A stretch of 64,000 bases of DNA from Chromobacterium alticapitis (GCF_002924365.1 NZ_PQWB01000011.1:92132-156131), one strand, 5' to 3'. Shown: positions 31,731 through 40,562, numbered from the stretch's first letter. Notes: generated from the letters alone by a model not told the origin. Made by a program: numbers and translations.

Positions 31731-31877
31731 GGCGGAAGCCCGCCGGCGGGCGTTCCGCCATAGCCTGCCGATGAGGTTTGGCGGATCGTACCGTCCGCAG
31801 TGATTGGCGCTAGGGATTGAGCGCGATGGACTGCTGGTGATGGCGGATCGCCCGGCGCGGCCGGGCATCCGCCCTAC
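31727..31877. repeat. REP-doublet (REPIN-like) element between convergent genes
   Basis: About 150 bases bounded by inverted GTAGGGCGGA(A/T)GCCC ends. The left half folds as GGCGGAA-GCCCGCCGGCGGGC-TTCCGCC, and the right half (31845-31872) as GGCGGAT-GCCCGG with its partner. The left TAG is the stop codon of rsmE and the right TAG is the stop of the HD-GYP gene. Paired inverted palindromes are the form of REPINs. The left hairpin may also end rsmE transcription. Confidence 0.7.
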
Positions 31878-33088
31878 AGGAAGCGCAGCGGGTCTATCTT
31901 CCATTTCTCCGGCGACTCGTGCTTGACGATCTTGTCGCCGCCGCCGAAGCCCATCTTGCGCGACAGGTCCACCACCTCGGGCGGGATGTGGGTGTTGCTC
32001 TTGACGCTGAAGAACACTTTGACCTTGGGCGACACCAGATTATTGTCGTTCTGCTCTATCACCACGCCTAGCCGGCCGCTTTCCAGCTGGACAAGAGTGC
32101 CCACCGGATAGATGCCTATGGTGCGCATGAAGGCCTGCACCAGCTCCGGGTTGAAGTGGAATTTCGACCATTCATAAATCTTGCGCAGCGCGTCGGTCGG
32201 CGCCATGCCCTTGTGGTAGCAGCGGTCCGAGGTCAGCGCGTCGTAAACGTCCACTATGGCGGCCATCTGGCCCAGCTGCGAGATCTGGTCGCCCTTGAGC
32301 CCGGCCGGGTAGCCGCTGCCGTCGTGGCGCTCATGATGCTGGCCCGCCACCAATACCGCGGTTTCCGAGATGCCGCGCGTGGCCTGCAGGATTTTCTGGC
32401 TCTCCACCACATGGCACTTCATGACCTGGAATTCCTGCTCGGTCAGCTTGCCCGGCTTGTTGAGTATGGTGTCCGGCACTTTCATCTTGCCGATGTCGTG
32501 CAGCATGCCGCCTACGCCGGCGTGGTGGATGGCCTCGCGGCTCATGCCCAGCGCGTTGCAGAAGCTGACCATCAGCGCGCCCACGCTGACCGAATGCTGG
32601 AAGGTGTAGTTGTCCTTGTCCTTGATCCGGCATAGCGACAGCAGGGCGCCGTTGTTGCGCAGGATGGAGTCTGTCAGCTTCTCCACCTGCGGCTCCACCT
32701 GTTCCAGCTGCACCTGTTTGCCCAGCCTGACGTCTTGCAGGATGCCGCGCACGATCAGGTTGGCCTCGCTGTGCACCAGCTGGGCGCGGCCGAACTCATC
32801 CGCCATCTCCGCCCGGCGCGGCGGCGCGGCATGGCGGCTGGCGATCTCGATCAGCTCGCTCTCCAGCTGCCGGCGCACCTCGCCCTCGGTCGGCGCGGAC
32901 GGCAGGTCCAGGCCTTTGCGGGTGTCGATATAGACTTCGTGGATGCCGGACTCGATGATCTTGAGGATCTCGGCCTCCTTGCGGACCAGGAAGCGGTTGA
33001 CCAGGAAGGGGTGGGACATCCAGTCGCTGTTCAGGTCATGGATGTACATGCCGATCTTCAGATCGTTGACGTCTATGCGCTTGATCAT
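31874..33088 (-). CDS. HD-GYP phosphodiesterase with N-terminal DUF3391
   Basis: 404-residue putative cyclic-di-GMP phosphodiesterase. Residues 1-125 are DUF3391-like (IKRIDVNDLKIGMYIHDLNSDWMSHPFLVNRFLV, EVYIDTRKGLD). The HD-GYP domain (about 145-320) contains YTFQHSVSVGALMVSFC, GGMLHDIGKMKVPDTILNKPG, QHHERHDGSGYP (GYP intact) and VDVYDALTSDRCYHKGM. The last 70 residues are a beta-rich tail (PVGTLVQLESGRLGVVIEQNDNNLVSPKVKVFFS) common to this group. The ATG at 33088 lacks a good ribosome site; longer in-frame extensions cross the pyrB control region and are rejected. Its stop codon is part of the REP-like element. Confidence 0.92.
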   Translation of the reverse strand: MIKRIDVNDLKIGMYIHDLNSDWMSHPFLVNRFLVRKEAEILKIIESGIHEVYIDTRKGLDLPSAPTEGEVRRQLESELIEIASRHAAPPRRAEMADEFGRAQLVHSEANLIVRGILQDVRLGKQVQLEQVEPQVEKLTDSILRNNGALLSLCRIKDKDNYTFQHSVSVGALMVSFCNALGMSREAIHHAGVGGMLHDIGKMKVPDTILNKPGKLTEQEFQVMKCHVVESQKILQATRGISETAVLVAGQHHERHDGSGYPAGLKGDQISQLGQMAAIVDVYDALTSDRCYHKGMAPTDALRKIYEWSKFHFNPELVQAFMRTIGIYPVGTLVQLESGRLGVVIEQNDNNLVSPKVKVFFSVKSNTHIPPEVVDLSRKMGFGGGDKIVKHESPEKWKIDPLRFL

Positions 33089-33240
33089 ATTGCGTATTCG
33101 GATAGCGGGTTGTCGTATGCCGCTGTCGGCGTTGTTACAAGCATCATCCCGGCGGCGGCGATTTGCAAGGACGCAGCGCAAGCTTTGGCCTGGGCGGGCG
33201 GCGGAGTGAAATCCGATTTGCATCAAGTGGCTGCGCAGTC

Positions 33241-33269
33241 TTGTCAAGCGAGCCGCGCCGTTATATATT
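33241..33269 (+). promoter_or_regulatory. Sigma-70 promoter of the pyr leader
   Basis: TTGTCA at 33241-33246 and TATATT at 33264-33269 with a 17-base spacer, each one mismatch from consensus. Transcription would start near 33276, about 20 bases before the leader peptide ATG. Confidence 0.8.
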
Positions 33270-33295
33270 CCCGCAGTTTTGTTCGGGACGCAGGC

Positions 33296-33412
33296 ATGAA
33301 ACAGGCAACACGACAGCGCGGCAGGACCAGTGACACCCGTTTGGGTGGCGTGGCGTCGCCGTTTCGTTTCGCCGTTCCTGAAACTCCCGTATTTCGCAAG
33401 AAAAGCCCCTGA
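33296..33412 (+). CDS. pyrL: PyrL-like leader peptide of pyrBI
   Basis: 38-codon open frame ([15 protein letters not shown]... ending FRKKSP) whose TGA stop lies inside the left arm of the attenuator hairpin, as in enterobacterial pyrL. In that system, UTP shortage pauses RNA polymerase in a U-rich stretch, translation catches up, and the ribosome prevents hairpin formation. Here GTTTCGTTTCGCCGTTCC at about 33360-33378 could be the pause region. The ribosome site is weak (AGG five bases upstream). Sequence similarity to E. coli PyrL is not expected; the call rests on position and geometry. Confidence 0.65.
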   Translation: MKQATRQRGRTSDTRLGGVASPFRFAVPETPVFRKKSP

Positions 33413-33429
33413 TCCAGGGGCTTTTTTTT
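33404..33429 (+). terminator. pyrBI attenuator (intrinsic terminator)
   Basis: Perfect eight-base-pair stem AGCCCCTG / CAGGGGCT with an ATC loop followed by eight T residues, 33 bases before the pyrB start and overlapping the end of the leader peptide frame. Confidence 0.85.
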
Positions 33430-33461
33430 CGTCCGCAACCGCCAACATGAGGAAAGCGATC

Positions 33462-34382
33462 ATGGCCAATCCACTGTACCGCAAGCACATCATTTCCATA
33501 CCCGACTTCAGCCGCGAGGAACTGGAGCTGGTGGTGGATACCGCCGGCCGCCTCAAACAGCAACCGCGCGGCGATCTGTTGAAGGACAAGCTGGTGGCCA
33601 GCTGCTTCTTCGAACCGTCTACCCGCACCCGGCTGTCGTTCGAGACCGCCGTGCAGCGCCTGGGCGGCAATATCATCGGCTTCGCCGACGGCGGCAATAC
33701 CAGCGCCAAGAAAGGCGAGACGCTGGCTGACTCGATCAAGATCATCAGCTCCTACACCGACGCGGTGGTGATGCGCCACCCCAAGGAGGGCGCGGCGCGC
33801 GTGGCCAGCGAGTTTTCCGCGGTGCCGGTGATCAACGGCGGCGACGGTTCCAACCAACACCCGACGCAGACCCTGCTCGACCTGTTCTCCATCCGCGAAA
33901 CCCAGGGCCGGCTGGACGGCCTGACCGTGGCCTTCGCCGGCGACCTGAAATACGGCCGCACCGTGCACTCGCTGGCGCAGGCGCTGTCGCTGTTCGGCGC
34001 GCGTTTCTATTTCGTGGCGCCGGAAGTGCTGGCGATGCCGGACTATATCTGCGAGGAGCTGGACGAGAAGGGCATTCAGTACACGGTAGTGGACAGCCTG
34101 GAAGACGTCATCCCGGAAGTGGACATCCTGTACATGACCCGCGTGCAGCGCGAGCGCTTCGACGAGGCCGAGTTCAAGAAAATACAGGGCCAGTACGCGC
34201 TGCGCGCCGACATGCTGAAGACCGCGCGTCCCGGCATGAAAGTGCTGCATCCGCTGCCGCGGGTGGACGAAATCGCGGTGGATGTGGACGCCACGCCGCA
34301 CGCCTACTACTTCGAGCAGGCGAAGAACGGCGTTTACGCGCGCCAGGCGCTGCTGTCGCTGGTACTGAACGAGACCGTGTAA
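33462..34382 (+). CDS. pyrB: Aspartate carbamoyltransferase catalytic subunit
   Basis: 306-residue enzyme that joins carbamoyl phosphate and aspartate in the second step of pyrimidine synthesis. Carbamoyl-phosphate loop [14 protein letters not shown], the 80s loop [34 protein letters not shown], and the aspartate-binding TRVQRERF and [10 protein letters not shown] are all intact. Start 33462 has GAGG upstream; an ATG five codons earlier is less well placed. It is co-transcribed with pyrI (23-base gap) behind the attenuator. Confidence 0.96.
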   Translation: MANPLYRKHIISIPDFSREELELVVDTAGRLKQQPRGDLLKDKLVASCFFEPSTRTRLSFETAVQRLGGNIIGFADGGNTSAKKGETLADSIKIISSYTDAVVMRHPKEGAARVASEFSAVPVINGGDGSNQHPTQTLLDLFSIRETQGRLDGLTVAFAGDLKYGRTVHSLAQALSLFGARFYFVAPEVLAMPDYICEELDEKGIQYTVVDSLEDVIPEVDILYMTRVQRERFDEAEFKKIQGQYALRADMLKTARPGMKVLHPLPRVDEIAVDVDATPHAYYFEQAKNGVYARQALLSLVLNETV

Positions 34383-34405
34383 TCAGGCAAGAAAAGGACA
34401 AGATC

Positions 34406-34864
34406 ATGCAATACACCCGCACCGTAGAAGCGCTCAAGCAAGGCACCGTGATCGACCACATCCCGGCTGGCGAGGGCGTCAAGATCCTGCGCCTGTTCAA
34501 GCTGGCCGAAACCGGCGAGCGCGTCACCGTGGGCCTGAATCTGGTCAGCCGCCACATGGGCAGCAAGGATCTGATCAAGGTGGAGAACGTGGCGTTGACC
34601 GAAGAGCAGGCCAATGAGCTGGCGTTGTTCGCCCCCAAGGCCACGGTCAATGTCATCGAAAACTTCGAAGTGGTCAAAAAGCACAAATTGACCCTGCCTG
34701 AGGCGGTGGAGGGCATTTTCTCGTGCCCGAATTCCAATTGCATTTCGCACAACGAGCCGGTGACCAGCTTTTTCTATGTCAAAACCGTGGCGCACGACAC
34801 GAAAATGAAATGCAAGTATTGCGAAAAAGTGTTCAGTAGGGATATTGTTGCAGAAGTGCGCTGA
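34406..34864 (+). CDS. pyrI: Aspartate carbamoyltransferase regulatory subunit
   Basis: 152-residue regulatory chain that binds CTP/ATP and holds catalytic trimers together. The allosteric domain shows the N-terminal [25 protein letters not shown] and KDLIKVEN. The zinc domain has four Cys in CPNSNC and CKYC, matching E. coli PyrI in length. AAGGA lies upstream of the ATG. A ten-base-pair hairpin terminator follows. With pyrB it forms a class B, allosterically regulated ATCase. Confidence 0.95.
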   Translation: MQYTRTVEALKQGTVIDHIPAGEGVKILRLFKLAETGERVTVGLNLVSRHMGSKDLIKVENVALTEEQANELALFAPKATVNVIENFEVVKKHKLTLPEAVEGIFSCPNSNCISHNEPVTSFFYVKTVAHDTKMKCKYCEKVFSRDIVAEVR

Positions 34865-34931
34865 GTCGTACAAAGGACGAGAATAGAGAAAATCAAGAAA
34901 AAAGCACTGCATCCGACAGTTGCGACAGAGA

Positions 34932-34960
34932 AGCGCCGCGGGTTAACCGCGGCGCTTTTC
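34932..34960 (+). terminator. Rho-independent terminator of pyrBI
   Basis: Ten-base-pair stem AGCGCCGCGG / CCGCGGCGCT with a five-base loop followed by TTTTCATTTT. Confidence 0.85.
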
Positions 34961-35028
34961 ATTTTCCGCCCAGGCTGGCTCTGCTAGGCTTGGCGCCGTC
35001 ATTTCCTTCCTGAGCCACTCCACTGACC

Positions 35029-36342
35029 ATGCATGCGTCGCCCCGGCATCACCGTTTGATCGTGTTTCCCCTGCTCGCGGCTGGCTGCGGCATCGCGGGC
35101 GCCTTGCTGGTGCTGTGTTTCCAGTTGCTGCTGCATGCCATCGAACATGTCATGGCTGGCCATGGCGGCGGCGGTCTGGTGGAGATCGCCAGCCGGCTGG
35201 AACCCTGGCAGCGCGCGCTGGCGCCGATTGTGGGCGGCTTATTGGCCGGCACCGTGCTGGAGCAGGGGGGGCGCCTGCTGCGCGGCGCCGCCGCCGGCGA
35301 TTATCTGGAAGCGGTGCGCGTCGGTGATGGCCATCTGAGCCTGCGCCGCACCCTGATCAACAGTTTGTCCTCGCTGTGCACCGTCGCCAGCGGCGGCTCC
35401 ATCGGCCGCGAGGGCGCGATGGTGGCGCTGTCTGCGCAGGGCGGCTCCCTGTTGGCCCGCTGGCTGCCTATGACGCTGCCGCGGCGGCGCAGGCTGGTGG
35501 CCTGCGGCATCGCGGCCGGCTGGGCCGCGGCTTACCACGCGCCATTATCGGCCGTGATCTTCGTTTGCGAGGTGGTATGGCGGCGGCTGGACTGGCGTTC
35601 GCTGCCCGCGCTGGCGCTGGCGGCGCTGACCGCCAGCCTGACCGTCGACCATTTGTTTGGCCTGTCGCCGCTATACCAGCCGCCGCCGCTGTCCGCGCCC
35701 GGCCAACTGGCGCTGGCGGGCTACTGTTTGCTGGCGCTGGGCTTGGGCGCGGTGTCGCCGCTGTTCCTGAGGCTGATGGAGCGGGGGCGTCACGCTTTTG
35801 GCCGGCTGCCTATGCGGCTGCCCTCGCGCATGGCGCTGGGCGGCGCGGTGGCGGGCGGGTTGGCCTGGTTCTGGCCGCAGATGTGGGGCAATGGCTACAG
35901 CACGGTGTCGTGGCTGTTGGGCCACCAGCCGCCTTGGACGCTGGTGTTGACGCTGCTGCTGTGCAAATTGGCCGCCACCGCCGCCACCAGCGGATCGGGC
36001 GCGGTCGGCGGCATCTTCACGCCCATGCTGTTCGCCGGCGCGGCCGGCGGCGCGTTGGCCGGCCAATGGCTGAACTTGGCGCTGCCGGGCTGGCTGCCTG
36101 GCGGCGGCGCGGTGTTGGTGGGCATGGCGGCTTTTCTGGCGGCCACGGCGCGGGCGCCGTGGCTGGCGGTGGTCATGTTGATGGAGCTGACCGGCGCCTA
36201 TTCCATGCTGTTGCCGGTGGCGCTGGCCGCCGCGCTGGCTGCCCGCGTCAGCCGCCTGCTGGGGGGCCGCGCGTTGTACCAGGACGAGGAGGATGCGCCT
36301 GGGCTCAGGCGGCCGGGCCGCTGGTGGCGGCGTCGTCGATGA
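35029..36342 (+). CDS. ClC-family chloride channel / proton antiporter
   Basis: 437-residue membrane protein of the ClC family. Selectivity-filter motifs are GSIGREGAMVALS, containing the gating Glu of GxGREG, and GSGAVGGIFTPMLFAGA (GxFxP). About ten to twelve membrane helices are visible, and no C-terminal CBS domains follow. Presence of the gating Glu permits either exchanger or channel behaviour. The C-terminus is an Arg-rich tail (RPGRWWRRRR) and the last 38 bases overlap the convergent acetyltransferase gene. The gene follows the pyrBI terminator. Confidence 0.9.
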   Translation: MHASPRHHRLIVFPLLAAGCGIAGALLVLCFQLLLHAIEHVMAGHGGGGLVEIASRLEPWQRALAPIVGGLLAGTVLEQGGRLLRGAAAGDYLEAVRVGDGHLSLRRTLINSLSSLCTVASGGSIGREGAMVALSAQGGSLLARWLPMTLPRRRRLVACGIAAGWAAAYHAPLSAVIFVCEVVWRRLDWRSLPALALAALTASLTVDHLFGLSPLYQPPPLSAPGQLALAGYCLLALGLGAVSPLFLRLMERGRHAFGRLPMRLPSRMALGGAVAGGLAWFWPQMWGNGYSTVSWLLGHQPPWTLVLTLLLCKLAATAATSGSGAVGGIFTPMLFAGAAGGALAGQWLNLALPGWLPGGGAVLVGMAAFLAATARAPWLAVVMLMELTGAYSMLLPVALAAALAARVSRLLGGRALYQDEEDAPGLRRPGRWWRRRR

Positions 36343-36826
36343 AGCGCTGCAGGTAGACCAAGTCCAGCCAGCGGCCGAACTTGAAGCCGACTTGCGGCAG
36401 ACGGCCCACCTGGACGAAGCCCAGCTTCTCGTGGAAGCGGATCGAGCCTGCGTTGTCGGCGTCCACCGCGCCCAGCATGGTGTGCTTGCCCAGGGCCTGG
36501 GCGCGCGGGAACAGCGCCTGCACCAAGGCGGTGCCTATGCCCTTGCCGCGGGCGTCGGCGGTCAGGTGCACGCTGTGCTCCACGGTGAAGCGGTAGCCGG
36601 GGCGGGTGCGGAAATCGCCGAAGCTGGAGAAGCCCAGCGCGCGGCCGTCTTCGTCCTCGGCCAACAGCACCGGGTAGCCGGCTGCGGTACGGTCCTGGAA
36701 CCATAGGGCGAATTCGCCTGGCGTCAGCGGGTCGTCGTTGTAGACGGCGGTGGTAGTGGCGATCACTTCGTTGTAGATATCGAGTATCGCAGCCAGGTCT
36801 TCCAAAGTGGCTTCACGAATCTGCAT
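36305..36826 (-). CDS. GNAT acetyltransferase, phosphinothricin/methionine-sulfoximine type
   Basis: 173-residue GNAT enzyme resembling PAT/MddA acetyltransferases. Family landmarks are the N-terminal IREATLEDLAAILDIYNEVIATTTAVYND, LGFSSFGDFRTRPGYRFTVEHSVHL, acetyl-CoA loop ARGKGIGTALVQALF and the closing NAGSIRFHEKLGFVQVGRLPQVGFKFGRWLDLVYLQ. Such enzymes acetylate phosphinothricin, methionine sulfone or related amino acids. The gene is convergent with the ClC gene and overlaps its end by 38 bases. Confidence 0.9.
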   Translation of the reverse strand: MQIREATLEDLAAILDIYNEVIATTTAVYNDDPLTPGEFALWFQDRTAAGYPVLLAEDEDGRALGFSSFGDFRTRPGYRFTVEHSVHLTADARGKGIGTALVQALFPRAQALGKHTMLGAVDADNAGSIRFHEKLGFVQVGRLPQVGFKFGRWLDLVYLQRFIDDAATSGPAA

Positions 36827-36885
36827 GATCTGTCCTTGTGGGTCTAGGGCCTTGGATCAAGGCGGTGCAATTAACGTACCAGTTT

Positions 36886-37770
36886 TCAGCCGGCGGCGGG
36901 TTTCTTGCGCGGGCTGCGCTTCTTGCGCGCCGGCGCGGCGGCTTCCTCCGGCGGCGCGGCCGGCGCCGTTGCGGCGGGCGGCGGCGTTTCCGCGACGGCG
37001 GGTTCGGCTTCCTGTTTCAGGCGGATTTCGCTGTGCAGCTTGGAACCGTTGCGGCTTTCCTGCACGGTCAGGAAGTCGAGCTTCTTCACCATTTGCGATA
37101 GCCGGCCATGGCCCCAGTTGCGCGGGTCGAACGAGGGGTCGTTCTTGGCCAGGTAAGAGCCGACGGCGGACAGTTCGGCCCAGCCGCTGTCGCGCGCCAC
37201 CGCCTCGATGGCGGAGGTGAACATGTCCTGCAGCGGGTGGCGTTCTTTCGCCGGCGCCGGATTGGCGCGCGAGCGGCTGGCGCGGGTTTTGGGCTTGTCG
37301 GCGGCGGGTTCCTGCCTGGCTTTGGCCGGCGGCGCCGGCCGCAAAATCTCGGTGAACACGAATTTGTCGCAGGCGGCGATGAAGGGGCGCGGCGTTTTGG
37401 ACTGCTCGCCCAGGCCTATCACCGTCAGGCCGCCCTCGCGCAGCCGGGTGGCCAGGCGGGTGAAGTCGCTGTCGGACGACACCAGGCAGAAGCCGTCGAA
37501 GTTGCCGGTGTACAAGAGGTCCATCGCGTCGATGATCAGCGCCGAATCGGTGGAGTTCTTGCCCTTGGTGTAGGCGAACTGCTGGATGGGCGAGATGGCG
37601 TACTGGTGCAGCACCTCCTTCCAGCCCTTGAGCTGGGTGGTGGTCCAGTCGCCGTAGGCGCGCTTGACGACGGCGGTGCCGTACTTGGCCACTTCGGCCA
37701 GCAGTTCCGCGATCAGCGAAGACTGCGCGTTGTCGGCGTCTATCAGTACCGCCAGTTTGCGGTTTTCCAT
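36886..37770 (-). CDS. NYN (LabA/PIN-like) protein with OST-HTH/LOTUS domain
   Basis: 294-residue protein. Residues 4-145 form a NYN nuclease-like domain (KLAVLIDADNAQSSLIAELL, GKNSTDSALIIDAMDLLYTGNFDGFCLVSSDSDFTRLATRLREGG) with the conserved Asp residues of PIN-like RNases. Residues about 183-255 resemble an OST-HTH/LOTUS RNA-binding domain (MFTSAIEAVARDSGWAELSAVGSYLAKNDPSFDPRNWGHGRLSQMVKKL). The C-terminus is Ala/Pro- then Lys/Arg-rich. RNA processing is the likely role but the target is unknown. Confidence 0.88.
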   Translation of the reverse strand: MENRKLAVLIDADNAQSSLIAELLAEVAKYGTAVVKRAYGDWTTTQLKGWKEVLHQYAISPIQQFAYTKGKNSTDSALIIDAMDLLYTGNFDGFCLVSSDSDFTRLATRLREGGLTVIGLGEQSKTPRPFIAACDKFVFTEILRPAPPAKARQEPAADKPKTRASRSRANPAPAKERHPLQDMFTSAIEAVARDSGWAELSAVGSYLAKNDPSFDPRNWGHGRLSQMVKKLDFLTVQESRNGSKLHSEIRLKQEAEPAVAETPPPAATAPAAPPEEAAAPARKKRSPRKKPAAG

Positions 37771-37823
37771 TGAGGCTTTCGATTAAGGCGACGCCACATG
37801 CTAAGCCGGGCTTTTCGCATCTG

Positions 37824-38639
37824 TCAAAACGGGAGCGGCGCGTCCTGTTGGCGTGCGGCCTGCAGCGCGCGCTCGACGATGCGGTCTATCTGGCCGCTTT
37901 TCCGCATTTCTCCCAATACTCGGTTCAGCTGTTCCAGAAAGTCCCGCTTGTATGGAAAGCGGCCGTCGTCGCGGTCGGTGAAACCGACGTAGCCCTGTTC
38001 TTCCGACGCCGTCGCCGCTTCGGCCAATTGCCCGGGCGCGTACAGGCGCTGCCGCTGCAGCCGCGCCAGTTCGAGCTGGATGGCGAGGCCGTCGTTCAGA
38101 TAGCAGTCCAGCCGTCCGCGCAGCAGCTTCAGCAGATTGGCTCGGACATTGGCGGCTTCCTCCAGCGAGATCTTGCCCTGGCTCACCAGTTTCCAGAAGG
38201 CGTCGCCGCCGGGCTTGAAGCCGGCGTTGTTGCCGAAGCGCAGGCCTTGGTAATCGTCCGGCCAGTTCGGCCGGGGTTGCCGCAGCACCTCGGCCCGGCA
38301 ATAGACTTGCACGCGCTCGGTCAGCATGGGCACCGAGTAGGGCTGGATGTAGGGGCGGTCATGCGGCTTGAAGTAAGGCGGAGACAGCGCCAGCGCGCGG
38401 CCGGCCTCCAGTTCCGCCAGGCCGCGCTTCCACGGCACCGGGCGCAGCTCGACGCGGTAGGCGGGCAGCCGCGCGGCGGCGGCGCGCAGGATGTCGTTGT
38501 AGATGCCGCGCGCCTGCCCGGATGCCTCGTAGGAATAGGGCGCGTAGTCGTTGTCGGTCAGGATGACGACGGTTTGCGCCGCCATGGCCATGCAGGGCGC
38601 GGCGGCGATCCAGACCAGGAGGGCGGCGAACAGGCGCAT
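37824..38639 (-). CDS. Periplasmic substrate-binding-like protein (PBP type 2)
   Basis: 271-residue secreted protein with a signal peptide (residues 1-20, ending AMA-A) and the PBP2 fold of family 3 amino-acid-binding proteins: VVILTDNDYAPYSYEASGQARGIYNDILRAA, then KRGLAELEAGRALALSPPYFKPHDRPYI and DCYLNDGLAIQLELARL. No permease or ATPase gene is adjacent, so it may be an orphan sensor or uptake protein. The C-terminal VLGEMRKSGQIDRIVERAL is typical. Similar lone proteins occur at 39592 and 44875 in this window. Confidence 0.82.
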   Translation of the reverse strand: MRLFAALLVWIAAAPCMAMAAQTVVILTDNDYAPYSYEASGQARGIYNDILRAAAARLPAYRVELRPVPWKRGLAELEAGRALALSPPYFKPHDRPYIQPYSVPMLTERVQVYCRAEVLRQPRPNWPDDYQGLRFGNNAGFKPGGDAFWKLVSQGKISLEEAANVRANLLKLLRGRLDCYLNDGLAIQLELARLQRQRLYAPGQLAEAATASEEQGYVGFTDRDDGRFPYKRDFLEQLNRVLGEMRKSGQIDRIVERALQAARQQDAPLPF

Positions 38640-38750
38640 CGGCTAGATGATGGAGGGCGACGGAGATATGCCCTTTATAGCCCGTGTCGTCTGCGAGCGG
38701 TGGCATGGCTTTTGCGTCAGGACTGGCTGAAATCAAGCGAGGAGAGCGGG

Positions 38751-38966
38751 ATGAAAGCGATGGCGCCGGTCAGGACCAGCGAGATGGTGGTGTTCAATTA
38801 TCGCCGTCCGGTGCGCGCGCGCCGGGTGGAGCTGCAGGGCGGCAGCCGGCTGTGGCTGGTGGAAATGCTGGACAGGCGCTGCCAGGTTTGGGTGTGGCAG
38901 GATGAGTGGGCAGGCGCCGACGCGGCGTTGGAGCGCGCGCGCCGGCTCAGCCTGATGCTGGAGTGA
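38751..38966 (+). CDS. Small hypothetical protein
   Basis: 71-residue protein without a recognised family: MKAMAPVRTSEMVVFNYRR, then a beta-rich, Trp-containing part (GSRLWLVEMLDRRCQVWVWQDEW) and a short helix. GAGGAG lies eight bases before the ATG, which supports translation. The stop abuts the convergent DUF2059 gene without a gap. No signal or membrane segment is seen. Confidence 0.6.
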   Translation: MKAMAPVRTSEMVVFNYRRPVRARRVELQGGSRLWLVEMLDRRCQVWVWQDEWAGADAALERARRLSLMLE

Positions 38967-39509
38967 TTACTTCTTGGCTATGGTCTTGCCGTAGGCCTCG
39001 GCGGCGGCCTGCATCTTCGGCAGCAAGGCCTTTTCCGCGGCCTTCAGCGTTTCGCCGGCGATGGCGTCGCCGATCTGCGGTTGTTGCTTCATGAACTTTT
39101 GGCCGGCCGCGCTCTTGTAGAAGGCGTTGATCTGCTTCAGTTCATCGCCGCTGAACTGGGCGCTGAAGCTCTTGACCACGGTCTGTTCGAACTGGGTCTT
39201 GACCGCGGCGGAGCCGAAGTAGTCGTCGGCCAGCTTGTGGATTTTCTCGCCGTAGCCCTTCAGGCCTTCCTGGGCCTTCTTCTGCTGGGCGTCGCTCAGC
39301 TTGATCTTGTTCTTGACGAAGTATTCCTGCAGCAGCGGCAAGGCGCTGGCCGAAGTGCGCTGCGCCAGGCCCGGCAGCATATTGTTGATGTTCAGCGTGG
39401 CGGCCAGTTCCTTGGCGCCGGCCTCCTGGGCGGCGTCGGCGTGGGCCAGCATCGGCAGGGCGAGCAGCGCGGCGAGGAGACCGGCCTTGAGCGGGCGGGA
39501 GGCAAACAT
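38967..39509 (-). CDS. DUF2059 secreted protein
   Basis: 180-residue protein with a signal peptide (residues 1-24, LKAGLLAALLALPMLAHA-D) and an all-helical mature part typical of DUF2059: FSAQFSGDELKQINAFYKSAAGQKFMKQQPQI. The family is periplasmic and of unknown function. AAGGA lies upstream of the ATG at 39509. The in-frame extension upstream to 39557 has no family-like sequence. Confidence 0.87.
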   Translation of the reverse strand: MFASRPLKAGLLAALLALPMLAHADAAQEAGAKELAATLNINNMLPGLAQRTSASALPLLQEYFVKNKIKLSDAQQKKAQEGLKGYGEKIHKLADDYFGSAAVKTQFEQTVVKSFSAQFSGDELKQINAFYKSAAGQKFMKQQPQIGDAIAGETLKAAEKALLPKMQAAAEAYGKTIAKK

Positions 39510-39591
39510 GGCAAATCCTTTGATCTGGTGAAAGATATCGGATCGGCAGTGTGACACCGCGCGCGGCCGAGGTCAAAGCGGCCGGCCGCGC

Positions 39592-40530
39592 TCAGCGCTC
39601 GGAAACGGGGGGCTGCTGGCTTCGCCAGCCGTGGTAGCCGGGCAGGCTGTCCCGGGTCAAAAGGGTCACTGGCACCGTGACCTGGCGCGCCGTTTGCTGG
39701 CCGCTCAGCAGCCGCTGGCCCAGCAACACGGCCTCGCGCCCTATGCGGTAGGGCGATTGGCTGGCCGAGGCGACGATGGGGCCGGAGCGGTGCAGCGCCT
39801 GTTCGATGTCGGGGGAGCCGTCCACCGAGGCGATGCGCAGGCTGGCGCGCGGCGGCAAGGCCTTCTCGCAGCCCAGCGCCTGGCGGTCGTTGATGGCGAA
39901 GACCGCTCCCAGGCCGGCGAAGCGCGCCAGATCGGCCTGCAGCGCGCGTTGTCCGCCCAGGCTGGAGCCTTGGCCGTTGACGCCCTCACGCGCGTGAATG
40001 CCGGGAAACTGCGCCAGCGCGGCGCGGCAACCGGCAATGCGGTCACTGACCGAAGTGACGGGCGGGCCGCCTTGGATCAGCAGTTCGCCCTTGCCGTCCA
40101 GCTGGCGCGCCAGGTAGCGGCAGCTGATTTCCCCTGCCTGGCGGTTGTCGGACTTCACCGTGCCGTCCACGTCCGGCGCGTCCACGTCCACCGCCACCAC
40201 CACGATGCCGGCGGCGCGCGCGGCGCGCACCTGGGGGCCGATGGCGCGGCTGTCCACCGCGCCCAGCAGGATCAGGTCGGGCTTTTGCGCGATCAACTGC
40301 TGAATCTGCTGCTGTTGCCGCGGCAGGCTGAAATTGGCGGATAGTGAGGTGACGCGCACGGCGGGGTTGAGGCCATGGGCGGTCTGGACGGCGCCGCGCA
40401 CCAGCGCCTGGTAGAAGGGGTTGTCCAGCGCGCCCACGGTGATGCCTATCTTCTGCGGCGCCGCGGCCTGCGCTTGCGGGCAGAGCGCGGTGATAAGCAA
40501 GCCGGCGGGCAGGAGGGAGGCGAGGCGCAT
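39592..40530 (-). CDS. Sugar-type periplasmic binding protein (RbsB-like)
   Basis: 312-residue protein with a signal peptide (residues 1-23, ALCPQAQA-A) and the PBP type 1 fold of ribose/galactose-binding proteins: IGITVGALDNPFYQALVRGAV, QQIQQLIAQKPDLILLGAVDSRAIGP, GIVVVAVDVDAPDVDGTVKSDNRQAG, and AVFAINDRQALGCEKAL. No ABC transporter genes lie next to it. Two Cys (CRYLARQL and AGCRAAL) are unusual but could form a disulfide. The ribosome site is poor; start 40530 is chosen by the signal peptide. Confidence 0.82.
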   Translation of the reverse strand: MRLASLLPAGLLITALCPQAQAAAPQKIGITVGALDNPFYQALVRGAVQTAHGLNPAVRVTSLSANFSLPRQQQQIQQLIAQKPDLILLGAVDSRAIGPQVRAARAAGIVVVAVDVDAPDVDGTVKSDNRQAGEISCRYLARQLDGKGELLIQGGPPVTSVSDRIAGCRAALAQFPGIHAREGVNGQGSSLGGQRALQADLARFAGLGAVFAINDRQALGCEKALPPRASLRIASVDGSPDIEQALHRSGPIVASASQSPYRIGREAVLLGQRLLSGQQTARQVTVPVTLLTRDSLPGYHGWRSQQPPVSER

Positions 40531-40562
40531 GGAGGCGGGCCGCGGAGGTGAGATATTCCAGT

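Noticed and set aside
37770..38750. Upstream extension of the small protein at 38751
   Set aside because: The extension is antisense to the binding-protein gene and lacks family-like sequence; GAGGAG supports the ATG at 38751.
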